Part shown: one piece after another, positions 15,751 through 24,507 of the stretch | How the letters are laid out: every line of letters begins with the position of its first letter | How positions within the stretch are numbered: the stretch's first letter is position 1 | NCBI GenBank assembly: GCA_938004015.1 | Contig: CALKWU010000033.1 | Span: forward strand, 1-46,879 | From: an uncultured Oceanobacillus sp. | GTDB taxonomy: Bacteria; Bacillota; Bacilli; Bacillales; Amphibacillaceae | Reading direction: 5' to 3' | DNA: 46,879 bases | The notes under the pieces: model-generated | Seen by the model: only the letters and a program-made list of their open reading frames with translations | Databases searched by the model: none | What the model was told of the DNA's origin: nothing | Program-made: the position numbers and the translations under genes

Positions 15751-16479
15751 GTGAATCAGGCTGCTGTAAAAAAAGAGGAATTGCATGCGGTCCATCTATT
15801 CCGAAAAGGCTTGGCGACCGGTTTTCCAATTATGCTCGGCTATTTGCCGATAGCGATCACATACGGTGTGCTCGCCCGGCAGACGGGATTATCCTTTTTG
15901 GAGCTCGTCATGATGAGTGGACTCGTGTATGCCGGAGCCAGTCAATTTATGGCAGTCAATATGATTGCTGCAAGTGCGACCGTTTTGGAAATAACGATTG
16001 CAACCTTTGTGTTGAATTTCCGCCATTTCGTCATGAGTTTATCGTTCATGAATCGATTGCGTCATGTTTCGAATAAATGGAAGCTCCCACTTTCCATGGG
16101 CTTGACGGATGAAACTTTCGCCGTCGCCTCTTTCCATCCGGGAGAAGCGGAGAAAAAGAACGGCACTTACTTTTATTTAGGCATTTTCCTTATCGCTTAT
16201 TTATCCTGGGTGGTCGGTTCCTTATTAGGCGGCTTGCTCGGTGACATCATTCCGGAAGCGCTGAGCCAAAGTATGGGGATTGCACTGTATGCCATGTTCA
16301 TCGGATTATTGATTCCGTCGGTGAAAAAGAACGTTAAAACAGGGTTGATTGCTGTTTTGGCCATGATGATCAATTTTCTATGCGTTGAACTCGGCATGAG
16401 CTCCGGTTGGGCGATCGTCGTCGGCACGGTCATCGGTGGTTTGAGTGGAATCCATTTATTGAAGGAGGAGGAGGCATGA
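15751..16479 (+). CDS. azlC: Branched-chain amino acid exporter subunit AzlC
   Basis: A 242-residue membrane protein with the AzlC family features: the early motif FPIMLGYLPIAITYGVLARQTG and the block VYAGASQFMAVNMIAA, with about seven membrane segments. AzlC together with small AzlD exports branched-chain amino acids or analogues such as 4-azaleucine. The start is GTG 15751, with AGGAGG about 10 bases upstream. It overlaps azlD by four bases. No Lrp-type regulator (AzlB) gene is adjacent. Confidence 0.92.
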   Translation: MNQAAVKKEELHAVHLFRKGLATGFPIMLGYLPIAITYGVLARQTGLSFLELVMMSGLVYAGASQFMAVNMIAASATVLEITIATFVLNFRHFVMSLSFMNRLRHVSNKWKLPLSMGLTDETFAVASFHPGEAEKKNGTYFYLGIFLIAYLSWVVGSLLGGLLGDIIPEALSQSMGIALYAMFIGLLIPSVKKNVKTGLIAVLAMMINFLCVELGMSSGWAIVVGTVIGGLSGIHLLKEEEA

Positions 16480-16769
16480 TCATTTTAGCCATTATCGGCA
16501 TGTCGCTCGCAACAATGATTCCGCGGATCATTCCGGGCTTTCTTGTGGACAAGCTGCAATTCAAGCCGTGGGTGAATCGTTTTTTAAATGCCATTCCTTA
16601 TGCAGCGTTAGGAGCATTGATTTTTCCGGGAATCTTGTCGGTCATCCCGGAAGAACCGATTGTCGGAATCATTGGTGGTGTGGTCGCTGCCATCCTTGCA
16701 TATTTCGGACTTAACGTCGTGCTCGTCGTATTGGGAGCGATTTTGACGGTGTTTTTACTTACATTTTAA
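16476..16769 (+). CDS. azlD: Branched-chain amino acid exporter subunit AzlD
   Basis: A 97-residue protein with three to four membrane segments, starting at the ATG (16476) that overlaps the azlC stop, with GGAGGAGGAGG just upstream. The TMIPRIIPGFLVDK stretch is typical of AzlD. It acts with AzlC as a two-component amino acid exporter. Its stop codon lies one base from the stop of the convergent cation exporter gene, leaving no room for a terminator between them. Confidence 0.9.
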   Translation: MIILAIIGMSLATMIPRIIPGFLVDKLQFKPWVNRFLNAIPYAALGALIFPGILSVIPEEPIVGIIGGVVAAILAYFGLNVVLVVLGAILTVFLLTF

Positions 16770-16770
16770 T

Positions 16771-17634
16771 TCAATATGGTTCGATATGGATATGGGCATG
16801 GGTCACACCATGCTTTTTTGCTAAGTTTTTTTCGATCCGTTCTGTAATCCGGTGGCTATGTTCCACGGTCAACGTTGCGTCGACGAGAATCGTCACCTCC
16901 AGGAGGGCCTGACTTCCATGCACCCTTCCTTTGAGATCGACGACTTCTTTCACTTCGTCGACAGCCTCGATGGAGTTTTTGATCAGTGCCAATTCCTCTT
17001 CGTCAAAAGCATCTGTAAGCGTCAATGTCGCATCTTTAAAAATATCGAATGCCGTTTTACAGATGATGAGGCCGACAATCGTTCCGGTCAGCGGATCGAG
17101 CCAATAAAGACCAACGTGTGCACCGACGATTCCAATGAAGGCACCAATGCTCACGAGTGCATCCGAACGGTTGTCTTGACTGACAGCAAATAGAGCTTGA
17201 CTGTTCAACTTTTTGGAAAGTCTCCGATTGTAAAAATAAACGAGGAACATAATAAGCGCCGAAGCGAGGGCTGTCCAGGCGGTAAGCATATTCGGTTCCA
17301 CCATTTCACCGACAATGACTTTCCTGACAGTATCATAAATGACTTGGATGCCGATGAACATCATGATGAATGCGGCGAAAAGAGCGGCAACCGTTTCTGC
17401 TCGGTAATGCCCGTACCGATGATTTTCATCCGCCGGTTTTTGGGAAATCCGTAATCCGACGAGTACGGCGATGGATGCGATCACATCCGTTGTATTATTC
17501 AACCCGTCTGCACGTAAAGCGAGGGAATGCCCCCAATTTGCGACGGTGATTTTGATAATGGCCAACAGCAAATAAGTAAAAATACTGAGCCATGCGCCTT
17601 TTTCCGCAATTCTCAGATTTTCTGCATGATTCAT
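16771..17634 (-). CDS. Cation diffusion facilitator, MneP (YeaB)-like
   Basis: A 287-residue CDF exporter with six membrane segments (about 15-205) and a C-terminal cytoplasmic domain ending in HAHIHIEP. The metal site of the membrane domain reads NNTTD in TM2 and DNRSD in TM5, that is NxxxD and DxxxD, rather than the HxxxD pair of zinc exporters. The pattern and overall sequence (ADGLNNTTDVIAS) match B. subtilis MneP, a manganese exporter, so Mn(II) efflux is the best guess. GGAGG lies 6 bases before ATG 17634. I could not see the yybP-ykoY Mn riboswitch that precedes mneP in B. subtilis. TACACT and TAGACC (18-base spacing) may form its promoter. Confidence 0.85.
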   Translation of the reverse strand: MNHAENLRIAEKGAWLSIFTYLLLAIIKITVANWGHSLALRADGLNNTTDVIASIAVLVGLRISQKPADENHRYGHYRAETVAALFAAFIMMFIGIQVIYDTVRKVIVGEMVEPNMLTAWTALASALIMFLVYFYNRRLSKKLNSQALFAVSQDNRSDALVSIGAFIGIVGAHVGLYWLDPLTGTIVGLIICKTAFDIFKDATLTLTDAFDEEELALIKNSIEAVDEVKEVVDLKGRVHGSQALLEVTILVDATLTVEHSHRITERIEKNLAKKHGVTHAHIHIEPY

Positions 17635-17770
17635 TGCTTATCCTCCAATCTATCTGGCTTTCCTAGTGTATCAAATGAACTTCGTGTGGGTCTAGAGAAA
17701 AAAGTGCGCCTTCATCAATCTCTCTTGACCGCTACGAATGAAGTTTCGCATGGGAAACAAATGAAATATG

Positions 17771-17799
17771 TTGCTTTTATTCGGAAAATTTAGGATAAT
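17771..17799 (+). promoter_or_regulatory. Sigma-A promoter of the IDEAL-domain gene
   Basis: TTGCTT (17771-17776), 17 bases, then GATAAT (17794-17799), 28 bases before the ATG. Confidence 0.6.
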
Positions 17800-17827
17800 A
17801 AAAGAAAGGCCAAAGGGGGCAATTCCA

Positions 17828-18061
17828 ATGAAAAAAGAAAAAGTCTCTATTCGCTATTTCCGTTACACAGGTGAGCCGATTCGTGCAAAAAGGGAAATCC
17901 CTTTTCATATCTGTTTGCAAGCCCGCCTCATATTGGATGCCATTTGTTTTGAATACAATCGTGCCAAATTGATGGAAGCCATCGATCGAGCTTTGCTGGA
18001 AAATGATAGACAAAATTTTCTGCAATTATGTGATGCTTATAGACAATACATGTGGGAATAA
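17828..18061 (+). CDS. IDEAL-domain small protein
   Basis: A 77-residue protein whose C-terminal half (LILDAICFEYNRAKLMEAIDRALLENDRQNFLQLCDAY) is an IDEAL domain, a short helical module named for the motif ID-x-x-L and found in several Firmicute proteins, including the C-terminus of YpiB. The N-terminal half (about 1-30) is basic and extended. Function is unknown; the domain is thought to mediate protein-protein contact. AAGGGGG lies 8 bases before ATG 17828 and there is a good sigma-A promoter. A hairpin follows the stop codon, so the gene is probably monocistronic. Confidence 0.75.
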   Translation: MKKEKVSIRYFRYTGEPIRAKREIPFHICLQARLILDAICFEYNRAKLMEAIDRALLENDRQNFLQLCDAYRQYMWE

Positions 18062-18074
18062 TGTATGACATAGG

Positions 18075-18108
18075 AAAGCAGCCATCGGAACCCATACGGT
18101 GGCTGCTT
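18075..18108 (+). terminator. Hairpin after the IDEAL-domain gene
   Basis: The stem AAGCAGCCATC/GGTGGCTGCTT has an 11-base loop. The T-tail is poor, so termination may be partial and the chemoreceptor gene could be read through. Confidence 0.5.
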
Positions 18109-18153
18109 CAAATTCGCAAACATTTTTATTGTCGTTCCATTGGGAGGTTGATT

Positions 18154-19629
18154 ATGGATAAAGCAATTTTCATTCGTAAACAGCATCAGTTTTTATTTTA
18201 TTTATTGATATTTTCCCTCGTTTTAGGTCTTGGAGCGGAACTGGTCGTCGGTGCACCTGTCGGGAACTTGCTTGCCATGGGTATCGGCGGAAGTTCAGGT
18301 TTGATGTTGATTGCCTATTTCCACTATCGTCGGCGTCATATCCGATTGATTCCATACATAGCAGTGTTCGCTGTTGCGGGAATTGCCCTTGTCGTCATGC
18401 TTAGTTCCGATTATGTGACGAATATTTTATTCGTATATTTTTTGCTCGCCGTTGCGACGCTGGCTTTATCACGTGCTGTCCTCATCACTAGCGGTTGTTT
18501 AGGAATTGCTTTGCTTTCCTTTTTTGTTTTTACAAAAGGGGAAATGACCGGTTTGGATAGCCGCGCCATGGTGATTGCTCTCGTCTTTTTCTCGCTTATG
18601 TTCGTCGTCCTTTATATGTTGGTGGTCCATACGAAAAAGCTGTTGACGGATTTGGAAGAGTCGCTTTTCATTAGTGAAACGTCCACAGAAAAACTGAAAG
18701 CACAAACAAAATTGATTCGAGGAAAAGTGGATGAAATGAATCGACAAACGACAGAAGCAAAACAAACCGGAGAAAGGAACCAAAAAGAGATGAGACGGAT
18801 GCTCGAAGCTTTCCATGAAATCAACCGGGCTTCCGAGGCCCAGGCGGAAGCTGCTGAAGAAATCACCGAATCCCAAGAACAAAACCATCAACTGATCAGC
18901 AAAATGATGAAATCTTTTGAGCGAAGTAAACAAGACGGGGAGGATTTGAAGGCGTTGTCGATGAAAGGCCAAGCCCAAGTCGAGGATTTATCCCGGCTCA
19001 TGAATAATTTCCAAGTCTCTTTTGATCGCCTCATTGAAAAAATGGAAGCGCTTGTACATACGATTCAAGAGAACAACCGTTATACGAAAACGATTCAAGA
19101 GATCGCTGAACAAACGAATTTGTTGGCATTGAATGCAAGCATTGAAGCAGCCCGGGCAGGGGAAGCCGGTGCGGGATTTTCCATTGTGGCAGCGGAAATC
19201 CGCAAGCTCGCTGAAATCTCGGAAAATGCTGCGGAGCAAATTTCCCGAAACTTGGCGCTTGTGGAGGAACATGCACTCGTAACACAGGAAGAGTTGCACG
19301 GCAATAAACATGAATTGATGGAAAATATTTCGAAAACAGACACGGCTAAAGCTAACTTCGCGGAAATCACGAAGCAATTGATCGCTTATATCCACTACTT
19401 GGAGTATTTGGAACATCAAGGGAAGAAAATCCAACAATCAACGGAAGTGATCGACCAAGCGGTTATCCAGCTGGCATCCCATATCGAAGAAACGAATGCG
19501 ACGACTTCCGATCTTGTGTCTGTAGTTGATGCTGCCATTGCCGAAGTGGACGGGATGGTCGCTATCATTGAAGAAACGTATGAAGCAGCGGCGAGTTTGG
19601 AAGCGTCCGGTTATTTGGATGTAAAATGA
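18154..19629 (+). CDS. Methyl-accepting chemotaxis-like protein with integral membrane sensor
   Basis: A 491-residue protein. The first 165 residues form about five or six closely packed membrane segments with almost no extracellular loop, so there is no periplasmic sensor domain and no recognisable HAMP domain. A coiled coil (about 170-290) leads into the signalling hairpin tip (EIAEQTNLLALNASIEAARAGEAGAGFSIVAAEIRKLAE), the conserved CheA/CheW-binding motif of chemoreceptors. It may sense a membrane state or small hydrophobic ligand; that is inference. GGGAGG precedes ATG 18154. No chemotaxis genes are nearby. Confidence 0.85.
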   Translation: MDKAIFIRKQHQFLFYLLIFSLVLGLGAELVVGAPVGNLLAMGIGGSSGLMLIAYFHYRRRHIRLIPYIAVFAVAGIALVVMLSSDYVTNILFVYFLLAVATLALSRAVLITSGCLGIALLSFFVFTKGEMTGLDSRAMVIALVFFSLMFVVLYMLVVHTKKLLTDLEESLFISETSTEKLKAQTKLIRGKVDEMNRQTTEAKQTGERNQKEMRRMLEAFHEINRASEAQAEAAEEITESQEQNHQLISKMMKSFERSKQDGEDLKALSMKGQAQVEDLSRLMNNFQVSFDRLIEKMEALVHTIQENNRYTKTIQEIAEQTNLLALNASIEAARAGEAGAGFSIVAAEIRKLAEISENAAEQISRNLALVEEHALVTQEELHGNKHELMENISKTDTAKANFAEITKQLIAYIHYLEYLEHQGKKIQQSTEVIDQAVIQLASHIEETNATTSDLVSVVDAAIAEVDGMVAIIEETYEAAASLEASGYLDVK

Positions 19630-19703
19630 TTGTAAAATTTTTATGGATTTGCCTGAAATTGACAGTATTTTTGCTATGCTTGCTATGAAGGGGAGGGCGG
19701 AAA

Positions 19704-20984
19704 TTGGTGGATAAAGTGAATAAAAAGAAACTGCAACGAAGCTGGATGATGTATGATTTCGGAAATTCCGCATTTGCAACGACGATTATGGCAGCCGTTT
19801 TACCGGTTTACTATGCGAATGTCGCTGCGAGCGGGTTGGAGGATGGACTTGCCACAAGTTATTGGGGTTATTCACAATCGATTTCGGTTTTGATCGTCGC
19901 CATTTTAGCCCCGATATTAGGGGCGATCAGTGACTTTTCTGCGGCGAAAAAGAAATTCCTGCAATTTTTCTTATTTATGGGAGTGATTGCCAGTATATTA
20001 TTGGCCTTTGTCGGTGAAGGAGATTACATATTGGCATCCGTCCTCTTTATCGTAGGTTCCATCGGTTTTTCAGGCGGGAATGTGTTTTACGACGGATTTT
20101 TGCCGGAAGTGGCGGATAAAGATGAAATCGACAAAGTGTCTGCTGGCGGTTTTGCTTATGGCTATATCGGCGGTGGCGTGCTTTTGACGATCAACATTCT
20201 GATGATTATGAATCCGCACTGGTTCGGTCTTCCGGATACGGTTGTTGCCACGAAACTTTCTTTTGCTTCCGTCGGGGTTTGGTGGTTGGTGTTTTCCATT
20301 CCACTGTTGAAAAACATCAAAGATGAGAAAAAAATGGTGGTGAAACGGGATCGATCTTACATCGCCATCGGTTTTTCCCGTGTCGGAAACACGTTCCGGG
20401 AGATTAAACAATACAAGCAAGCACTACTTTTCTTATTCGCTTTTTGGTTGTATAACGATGGAATATCGACGATCATGCGGATGGCCACCATTTATGGAGC
20501 GGAAATCGGCATCGCCGGGAATGATTTGATCGTCGCTCTACTCATCACGCAATTTGTCGGTATCCCATTCACCTTTTTCTTCGGTTGGTTGGCGGCGAAA
20601 ATCACAGCTAAGCGGGCATTGTATATCACATTGATCACGTATATGACGATAACGATCCTCGGGTACTTCATGACATCCGCCATCCATTTTTACTTGCTGG
20701 CCATCGCTGTCGGAATGGTGCAAGGTGGCGCCCAGTCACTGAGCAGATCGATATTCGGACGGATGATCCCGAAAAACAAACACGCGGAATTTTTCGGATT
20801 CTATGGCATATCGTCCAAATTCGCCGCAATGTTCGGTCCATTCCTCTTCGCCTTTATCGGGCAAATTACAGGAAACAGCCGCTATGGCATCATTTCTCTG
20901 ATTTTCTTCTTCATCGCAGGCATCATCATCTTAAGATTCGTCGACGTGGAAAAAGGGATGGAAGAAGCACAAGGAAAAGCATAG
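19704..20984 (+). CDS. MFS transporter, UMF1 (Atg22-like) family
   Basis: A 426-residue, 12-segment transporter with the UMF1 signature near the N-terminus (SWMMYDFGNSAFATTIMAAVLPVYY), shared with yeast vacuolar Atg22. The substrate in bacteria is unknown. GGGAGG lies 7 bases before the TTG at 19704; GTG 19707 is also possible. A perfect TTGACA (19659-19664) lies upstream, but the matching -10 is poor. It ends in a terminator shared with the convergent phospholipase-like gene. Confidence 0.88.
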   Translation: MVDKVNKKKLQRSWMMYDFGNSAFATTIMAAVLPVYYANVAASGLEDGLATSYWGYSQSISVLIVAILAPILGAISDFSAAKKKFLQFFLFMGVIASILLAFVGEGDYILASVLFIVGSIGFSGGNVFYDGFLPEVADKDEIDKVSAGGFAYGYIGGGVLLTINILMIMNPHWFGLPDTVVATKLSFASVGVWWLVFSIPLLKNIKDEKKMVVKRDRSYIAIGFSRVGNTFREIKQYKQALLFLFAFWLYNDGISTIMRMATIYGAEIGIAGNDLIVALLITQFVGIPFTFFFGWLAAKITAKRALYITLITYMTITILGYFMTSAIHFYLLAIAVGMVQGGAQSLSRSIFGRMIPKNKHAEFFGFYGISSKFAAMFGPFLFAFIGQITGNSRYGIISLIFFFIAGIIILRFVDVEKGMEEAQGKA

Positions 20985-20990
20985 TAATGA

Positions 20991-21025
20991 AAAAGGCCGG
21001 GACGTTCAGGTCCTGGCCTTTCTTT
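20991..21025. terminator. Bidirectional terminator between convergent genes
   Basis: The stem AAAGGCCGGGAC/GTCCTGGCCTTT (20992-21003 with 21010-21021) has a 6-base loop, with T residues on the right side and A residues on the left. Confidence 0.85.
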
Positions 21026-21941
21026 AAACAATCGGATCGGAGTATTTGTTTTCCAATTTCAAGTGGAGCGGCTTTCCGGTATCGTAAGAAATGTCACCGA
21101 TCAATCGTTCCAGCTTTTCCTTCGAATATTCGGCTCCATTTTCCCAGTATTTCAGCACCTCTGTCACGATATCAATTCCTTCCAGACGACTTTCTTGATA
21201 CAACTCGATAAAGCTTTTGTCAGATGGTTCTTTTGTCGCCGGATGATACCAAGTTGTTTTTTTTTCATTCAGGTAATCCACATCATCTTTAATCGGTTGA
21301 TGGGAATAGGCCGATATAAGAGAACCGAGCAATTTGTTTTTTATGCCGGTCGGATCGGCCAATATTTTCAACGCAAGCAGCATATCACGATACGCTTTAT
21401 TTATGTACGAATCATCTGTCCGTTTTAAGGATGGATAATGTTTATTGATCAAGCGGAAAAGCAGATCCGTAATTTTCGGATTGAGTTTTCTGCCGATATC
21501 GATTTCTTTAAAAACCGGGGTTCTCCATGTTTTTATATTTTGGAATTTCTCCATCATGAGCGTATCGATTTGGATTTCCAGCCGTTGATGATTGTTACCT
21601 TCATAACCGGCCCGATAATGGATGTAAGGATGTGTGTTCCGATCTAAGATATGGTGCGTAATGAAGCCGATGACGAATGCTTTTATTTCACTGCCACTTT
21701 CTTTTGCAGCCTCAATCATATCGAGGAGGAAAGTGCCGCAGTTACTCGTATGCAAGGCCATCCCTACATCATGAACCGGTTCCTCTTTTATCCAAGGCCA
21801 AAAGTTGTAATAAAAAAAGGGATCTGGACCTTGGGCGCCTAGCCTCATATAATTCTCGTGCTGTGAGAACGGACGGATCTTACTACCGATCGCATCGACC
21901 ACTTCCTCACAAAAGAGAATATGAGTCCATATATTCGGCAT
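21024..21941 (-). CDS. Zinc-dependent phospholipase C-like protein
   Basis: A 305-residue protein with the fold pattern of the zinc-dependent phospholipase C family: an N-terminal Trp-x-His start (NIWTHILF), a GPDPFF segment, and the metal-binding HHILDRNTHPYIHYRAG followed by an acidic Glu-x-x-x-Asp (LEIQID). Unlike the secreted clostridial enzymes it has no signal peptide, so it probably acts in the cytosol or in the mother cell. Substrate and role are not known for the Bacillus members. AAAGGAGG lies just before the ATG at 21941. The 240-base region upstream is shared with the divergent fumC gene. Confidence 0.75.
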   Translation of the reverse strand: MPNIWTHILFCEEVVDAIGSKIRPFSQHENYMRLGAQGPDPFFYYNFWPWIKEEPVHDVGMALHTSNCGTFLLDMIEAAKESGSEIKAFVIGFITHHILDRNTHPYIHYRAGYEGNNHQRLEIQIDTLMMEKFQNIKTWRTPVFKEIDIGRKLNPKITDLLFRLINKHYPSLKRTDDSYINKAYRDMLLALKILADPTGIKNKLLGSLISAYSHQPIKDDVDYLNEKKTTWYHPATKEPSDKSFIELYQESRLEGIDIVTEVLKYWENGAEYSKEKLERLIGDISYDTGKPLHLKLENKYSDPIV

Positions 21942-22180
21942 AGTGATTTCCTCCTTTTCTCGGTCCTTCTCTAAAACATTTCACAACATTCCCATATATT
22001 ATATAGTATATCCGTAGAAATTTAAGCCTTGTAGTAGTACAATTTTGTGTCAATTTATGAATTTCCAATCTGTTTAGTGCGAATTCCCGCTTTTTGCATG
22101 GACAAGTAAACCAGTGTCGTTTCCTGGAAAAATTTGATACAATATAGAGGAAACATAAAATACACAGGGAGGAACTAGAT

Positions 22181-23566
22181 GTGGACTATCGTTTGGAGAA
22201 AGATACATTAGGGGAAATCAAAGTTCCTGCGGATAAATTCTGGGGAGCGCAGACACAGAGAAGTAAACAAAACTTTCCGATTGGCAATGAGAAGATGCCG
22301 CTTGAGATCATCCGTGCATTCGCCATCCTTAAAAAAAGCGCTGCAAAAGTGAATCATGACTTGGGACTATTGGAAAAAGAAAAAATGAAAGCGATTGAAT
22401 ATGCTGCGGATGAAGTGCTGGCAGGCAAACTCGATGAACATTTTCCGCTGGTCGTTTGGCAAACTGGAAGCGGTACCCAATCGAATATGAACATGAACGA
22501 GGTGCTCAGCTACTTCGGTAACCAATGGCTTGAAGAAAAAGGAAGCGAGCTTCGACTTCATCCGAATGATGATGTCAACAAATCTCAAAGCTCGAATGAT
22601 ACATATCCAACGGCGATGCATATCGCATTTGTGTTGAAATTAGAGGATCATGTATTGCCGGCAGTCGAAAAGTTCAAACATACGCTCAAAGAAAAATCCG
22701 AAGCGTTCCAAGATATTGTGAAAATCGGCCGTACCCATTTACAGGATGCGACACCGCTCACACTCGGGCAGGAAATCAGCGGTTGGCACCGTATGTTGGA
22801 AAAGTCGGAAGCCATGATCAAAAAAGGCATTGATGAATTGCGAGAGTTGGCGCTAGGCGGTACTGCAGTAGGGACGGGACTCAATGCTCATCCTGAATAC
22901 GCTGAGCGTGTGGCAAAACAAATCAGTGAATACACTGGGAAAGATTTCGTAACTGCTAAGAATAAATTCCATTCGTTGACGAGCTATGACGAAGCAGTCT
23001 TTGCGCACGGTGCTTTAAAAGCGCTTGCAGCCGATGTCATGAAAATCGCCAATGACATCCGTTGGTTGGCAAGCGGACCACGTTCAGGACTTGGTGAAAT
23101 CACGATTCCATCCAACGAGCCGGGAAGTTCCATCATGCCGGGTAAAGTGAATCCGACACAAAGTGAAGCGCTCACGATGGTTGCTGCGCAAGTCATGGGG
23201 AATGATGCGACGATCGGCTTTGCGGCAAGTCAAGGAAATTTCGAGCTGAACGTCTTCAAACCGGTCATTGCCTACAACTTCTTGCAATCTGCGCAACTCT
23301 TGGGCGACAGCATCGTATCCTTCAATGACCGTTGTGCAGTCGGCATCGAACCGAACCGTGAAACGATCGAGAAACATTTGAATGAATCACTCATGCTCGT
23401 CACGGCATTGAACCCGCATATTGGGTACGAAAATGCTGCAAAAATCGCCAACACCGCTTTTGAAGATAATACAACATTGAAAGAAGCTGCAGTGAAACTC
23501 GGTTTACTCACAGAAGAAGAATTCGACAAATATGTCGTTCCGGAAGAAATGACAAAACCGAAATAA
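22181..23566 (+). CDS. fumC: Class II fumarate hydratase
   Basis: A 461-residue fumarase that interconverts fumarate and malate in the citric acid cycle; the same length as the B. subtilis enzyme CitG. The family signature GSSIMPGKVNPTQSE (about 315-330) carries the catalytic loop Ser, and TGSGTQSNMNMNEV and GRTHLQDATPLTLGQE supply other active-site residues. It is oxygen-stable and iron-free. The start is GTG 22181 with AGGGAGG 8 bases upstream. A TACAAT at 22138-22143 is a likely -10, while the -35 is weak. A terminator follows at once, so it is monocistronic. Confidence 0.97.
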   Translation: MDYRLEKDTLGEIKVPADKFWGAQTQRSKQNFPIGNEKMPLEIIRAFAILKKSAAKVNHDLGLLEKEKMKAIEYAADEVLAGKLDEHFPLVVWQTGSGTQSNMNMNEVLSYFGNQWLEEKGSELRLHPNDDVNKSQSSNDTYPTAMHIAFVLKLEDHVLPAVEKFKHTLKEKSEAFQDIVKIGRTHLQDATPLTLGQEISGWHRMLEKSEAMIKKGIDELRELALGGTAVGTGLNAHPEYAERVAKQISEYTGKDFVTAKNKFHSLTSYDEAVFAHGALKALAADVMKIANDIRWLASGPRSGLGEITIPSNEPGSSIMPGKVNPTQSEALTMVAAQVMGNDATIGFAASQGNFELNVFKPVIAYNFLQSAQLLGDSIVSFNDRCAVGIEPNRETIEKHLNESLMLVTALNPHIGYENAAKIANTAFEDNTTLKEAAVKLGLLTEEEFDKYVVPEEMTKPK

Positions 23567-23577
23567 TGACTATCTGA

Positions 23578-23617
23578 AAAAATGATCTCCTTTCATTCGA
23601 AAGCGAGGTCATTTTTT
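23578..23617 (+). terminator. Terminator of fumC
   Basis: The stem AAATGATCTC/GAGGTCATTT (one G-T pair) is followed by a T-run, starting 12 bases after the stop. Confidence 0.85.
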
Positions 23618-23645
23618 GTTGTAAAGACTAGTTGAAAAAATTATT

Positions 23646-23673
23646 GCACAATTGGAATACTATCTACATTTTA
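23646..23673 (+). promoter_or_regulatory. Candidate sigma-G promoter of the SASP gene
   Basis: GCACA (23646-23650), 16 bases, then CATTTTA (23667-23673). The -10 fits CATNHTA; the -35 has one mismatch to GHATR. The leader would be about 60 bases. Confidence 0.35.
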
Positions 23674-23742
23674 CCAGTCTTTTTTTGTCATAAGTTGAGA
23701 AGTTTTAGCGGACAATAGGATTACAGAAGGAGGTGACTAGTC

Positions 23743-23943
23743 ATGCCTAACAACAACTCGAACCAATTGCTCGTTCCTGGAGTGGAGCAAGCATTGGAAC
23801 AAATGAAATATGAAATTGCTCAAGAGTTCGGCGTGAATCTTGGAGCGGATACGACTTCCCGTGCTAATGGTTCCGTCGGAGGAGAAATCACGAAGCGTTT
23901 AGTACGTACTGCTCAGCAACAACTAAGCGGGGGCGTACAATAA
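23743..23943 (+). CDS. Alpha/beta-type small acid-soluble spore protein
   Basis: A 66-residue SASP that coats and protects spore DNA from UV and heat, and supplies amino acids on germination. The two conserved family blocks are present: the GPR protease cleavage region (MKYEIAQEFGVNLGADTTSR, cut after Glu in EIAQEFG) and the C-terminal helix GSVGGEITKRLVRTAQQQL. The Shine-Dalgarno sequence is nearly perfect (AAGGAGGTGA). Expression in the forespore under sigma-G is expected. In B. subtilis terms it corresponds to the SspA-SspD group; I do not assign a letter. Confidence 0.96.
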   Translation: MPNNNSNQLLVPGVEQALEQMKYEIAQEFGVNLGADTTSRANGSVGGEITKRLVRTAQQQLSGGVQ

Positions 23944-23959
23944 CAAAAAAATCACTACT

Positions 23960-23997
23960 AATGGGGCAGGCTATTCAGCTTGCCCTATTCGGTTTTA
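23960..23997 (+). terminator. Terminator of the SASP gene
   Basis: The hairpin GGGCAGGC/GCTTGCCC extends to AATG/TATT on the outside and is followed by a T-rich tail. Confidence 0.7.
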
Positions 23998-24153
23998 TAA
24001 AATATTTTTTTAAAAAATTGTATAAAAATATTGAGGAATAATACAGAATAATATATAATATTCTTGAAAATTGTTTATCATAAAAAAATGATGGTATACA
24101 TCCTGCCCATCATTTGATATAGTAACTATAAAATATGTATTGGAGTGATGGAA

Positions 24154-24507
24154 ATGACCAACATTTATGACCACGCTTACAGCTTGGAGAAAGCGATCCG
24201 GGAAAGTGATGAATTCCAACGTTTGAAGGCAGCTTACACCAATGTGATGGATGACCCGGAATCGAGGAAAACATTCATTTCTTTTCGGGACACCCAATTG
24301 GAACTGCAAGAGAAGCAGATGCAAGGTTTGGAAGTATCCGAAGAAGAATTGAACAGAGCCCGTGAAATCGTCGAATCGGTGCAAAAAGACGAGACGATTG
24401 CCAAGCTGATGGAGGAAGAACAACGGTTGAATGTTATTATTGGCGATATCAGCTCAATTATTACAAAACCGTTGGAAGAAGTGTATGGTTTCAACAATGA
24501 AGATTGA
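24154..24507 (+). CDS. yheA: YlbF/YmcA-family protein YheA
   Basis: A 117-residue, highly charged all-helical protein of the YlbF/YmcA family, the same length as B. subtilis YheA. Relatives YmcA, YlbF and YaaT form the Y-complex that affects RNase Y and mRNA processing, but YheA itself is uncharacterised. GGAG lies 8 bases before ATG 24154; in-frame starts at 24145 and 24148 overlap that site. It lies downstream of the SASP gene and is separated from it by a terminator. Confidence 0.85.
   Translation: MTNIYDHAYSLEKAIRESDEFQRLKAAYTNVMDDPESRKTFISFRDTQLELQEKQMQGLEVSEEELNRAREIVESVQKDETIAKLMEEEQRLNVIIGDISSIITKPLEEVYGFNNED

Noticed and set aside
15633..16076. 147-codon ORF overlapping the start of azlC
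   Set aside because: It covers the azlC promoter and coding start in another frame, has no ribosome binding site and shows no family features; azlC is clear-cut.
17635..17770. Possible yybP-ykoY manganese riboswitch before the MneP-like gene
   Set aside because: The leader between a plausible promoter and the ATG is too short, and I see none of the conserved riboswitch sequence.
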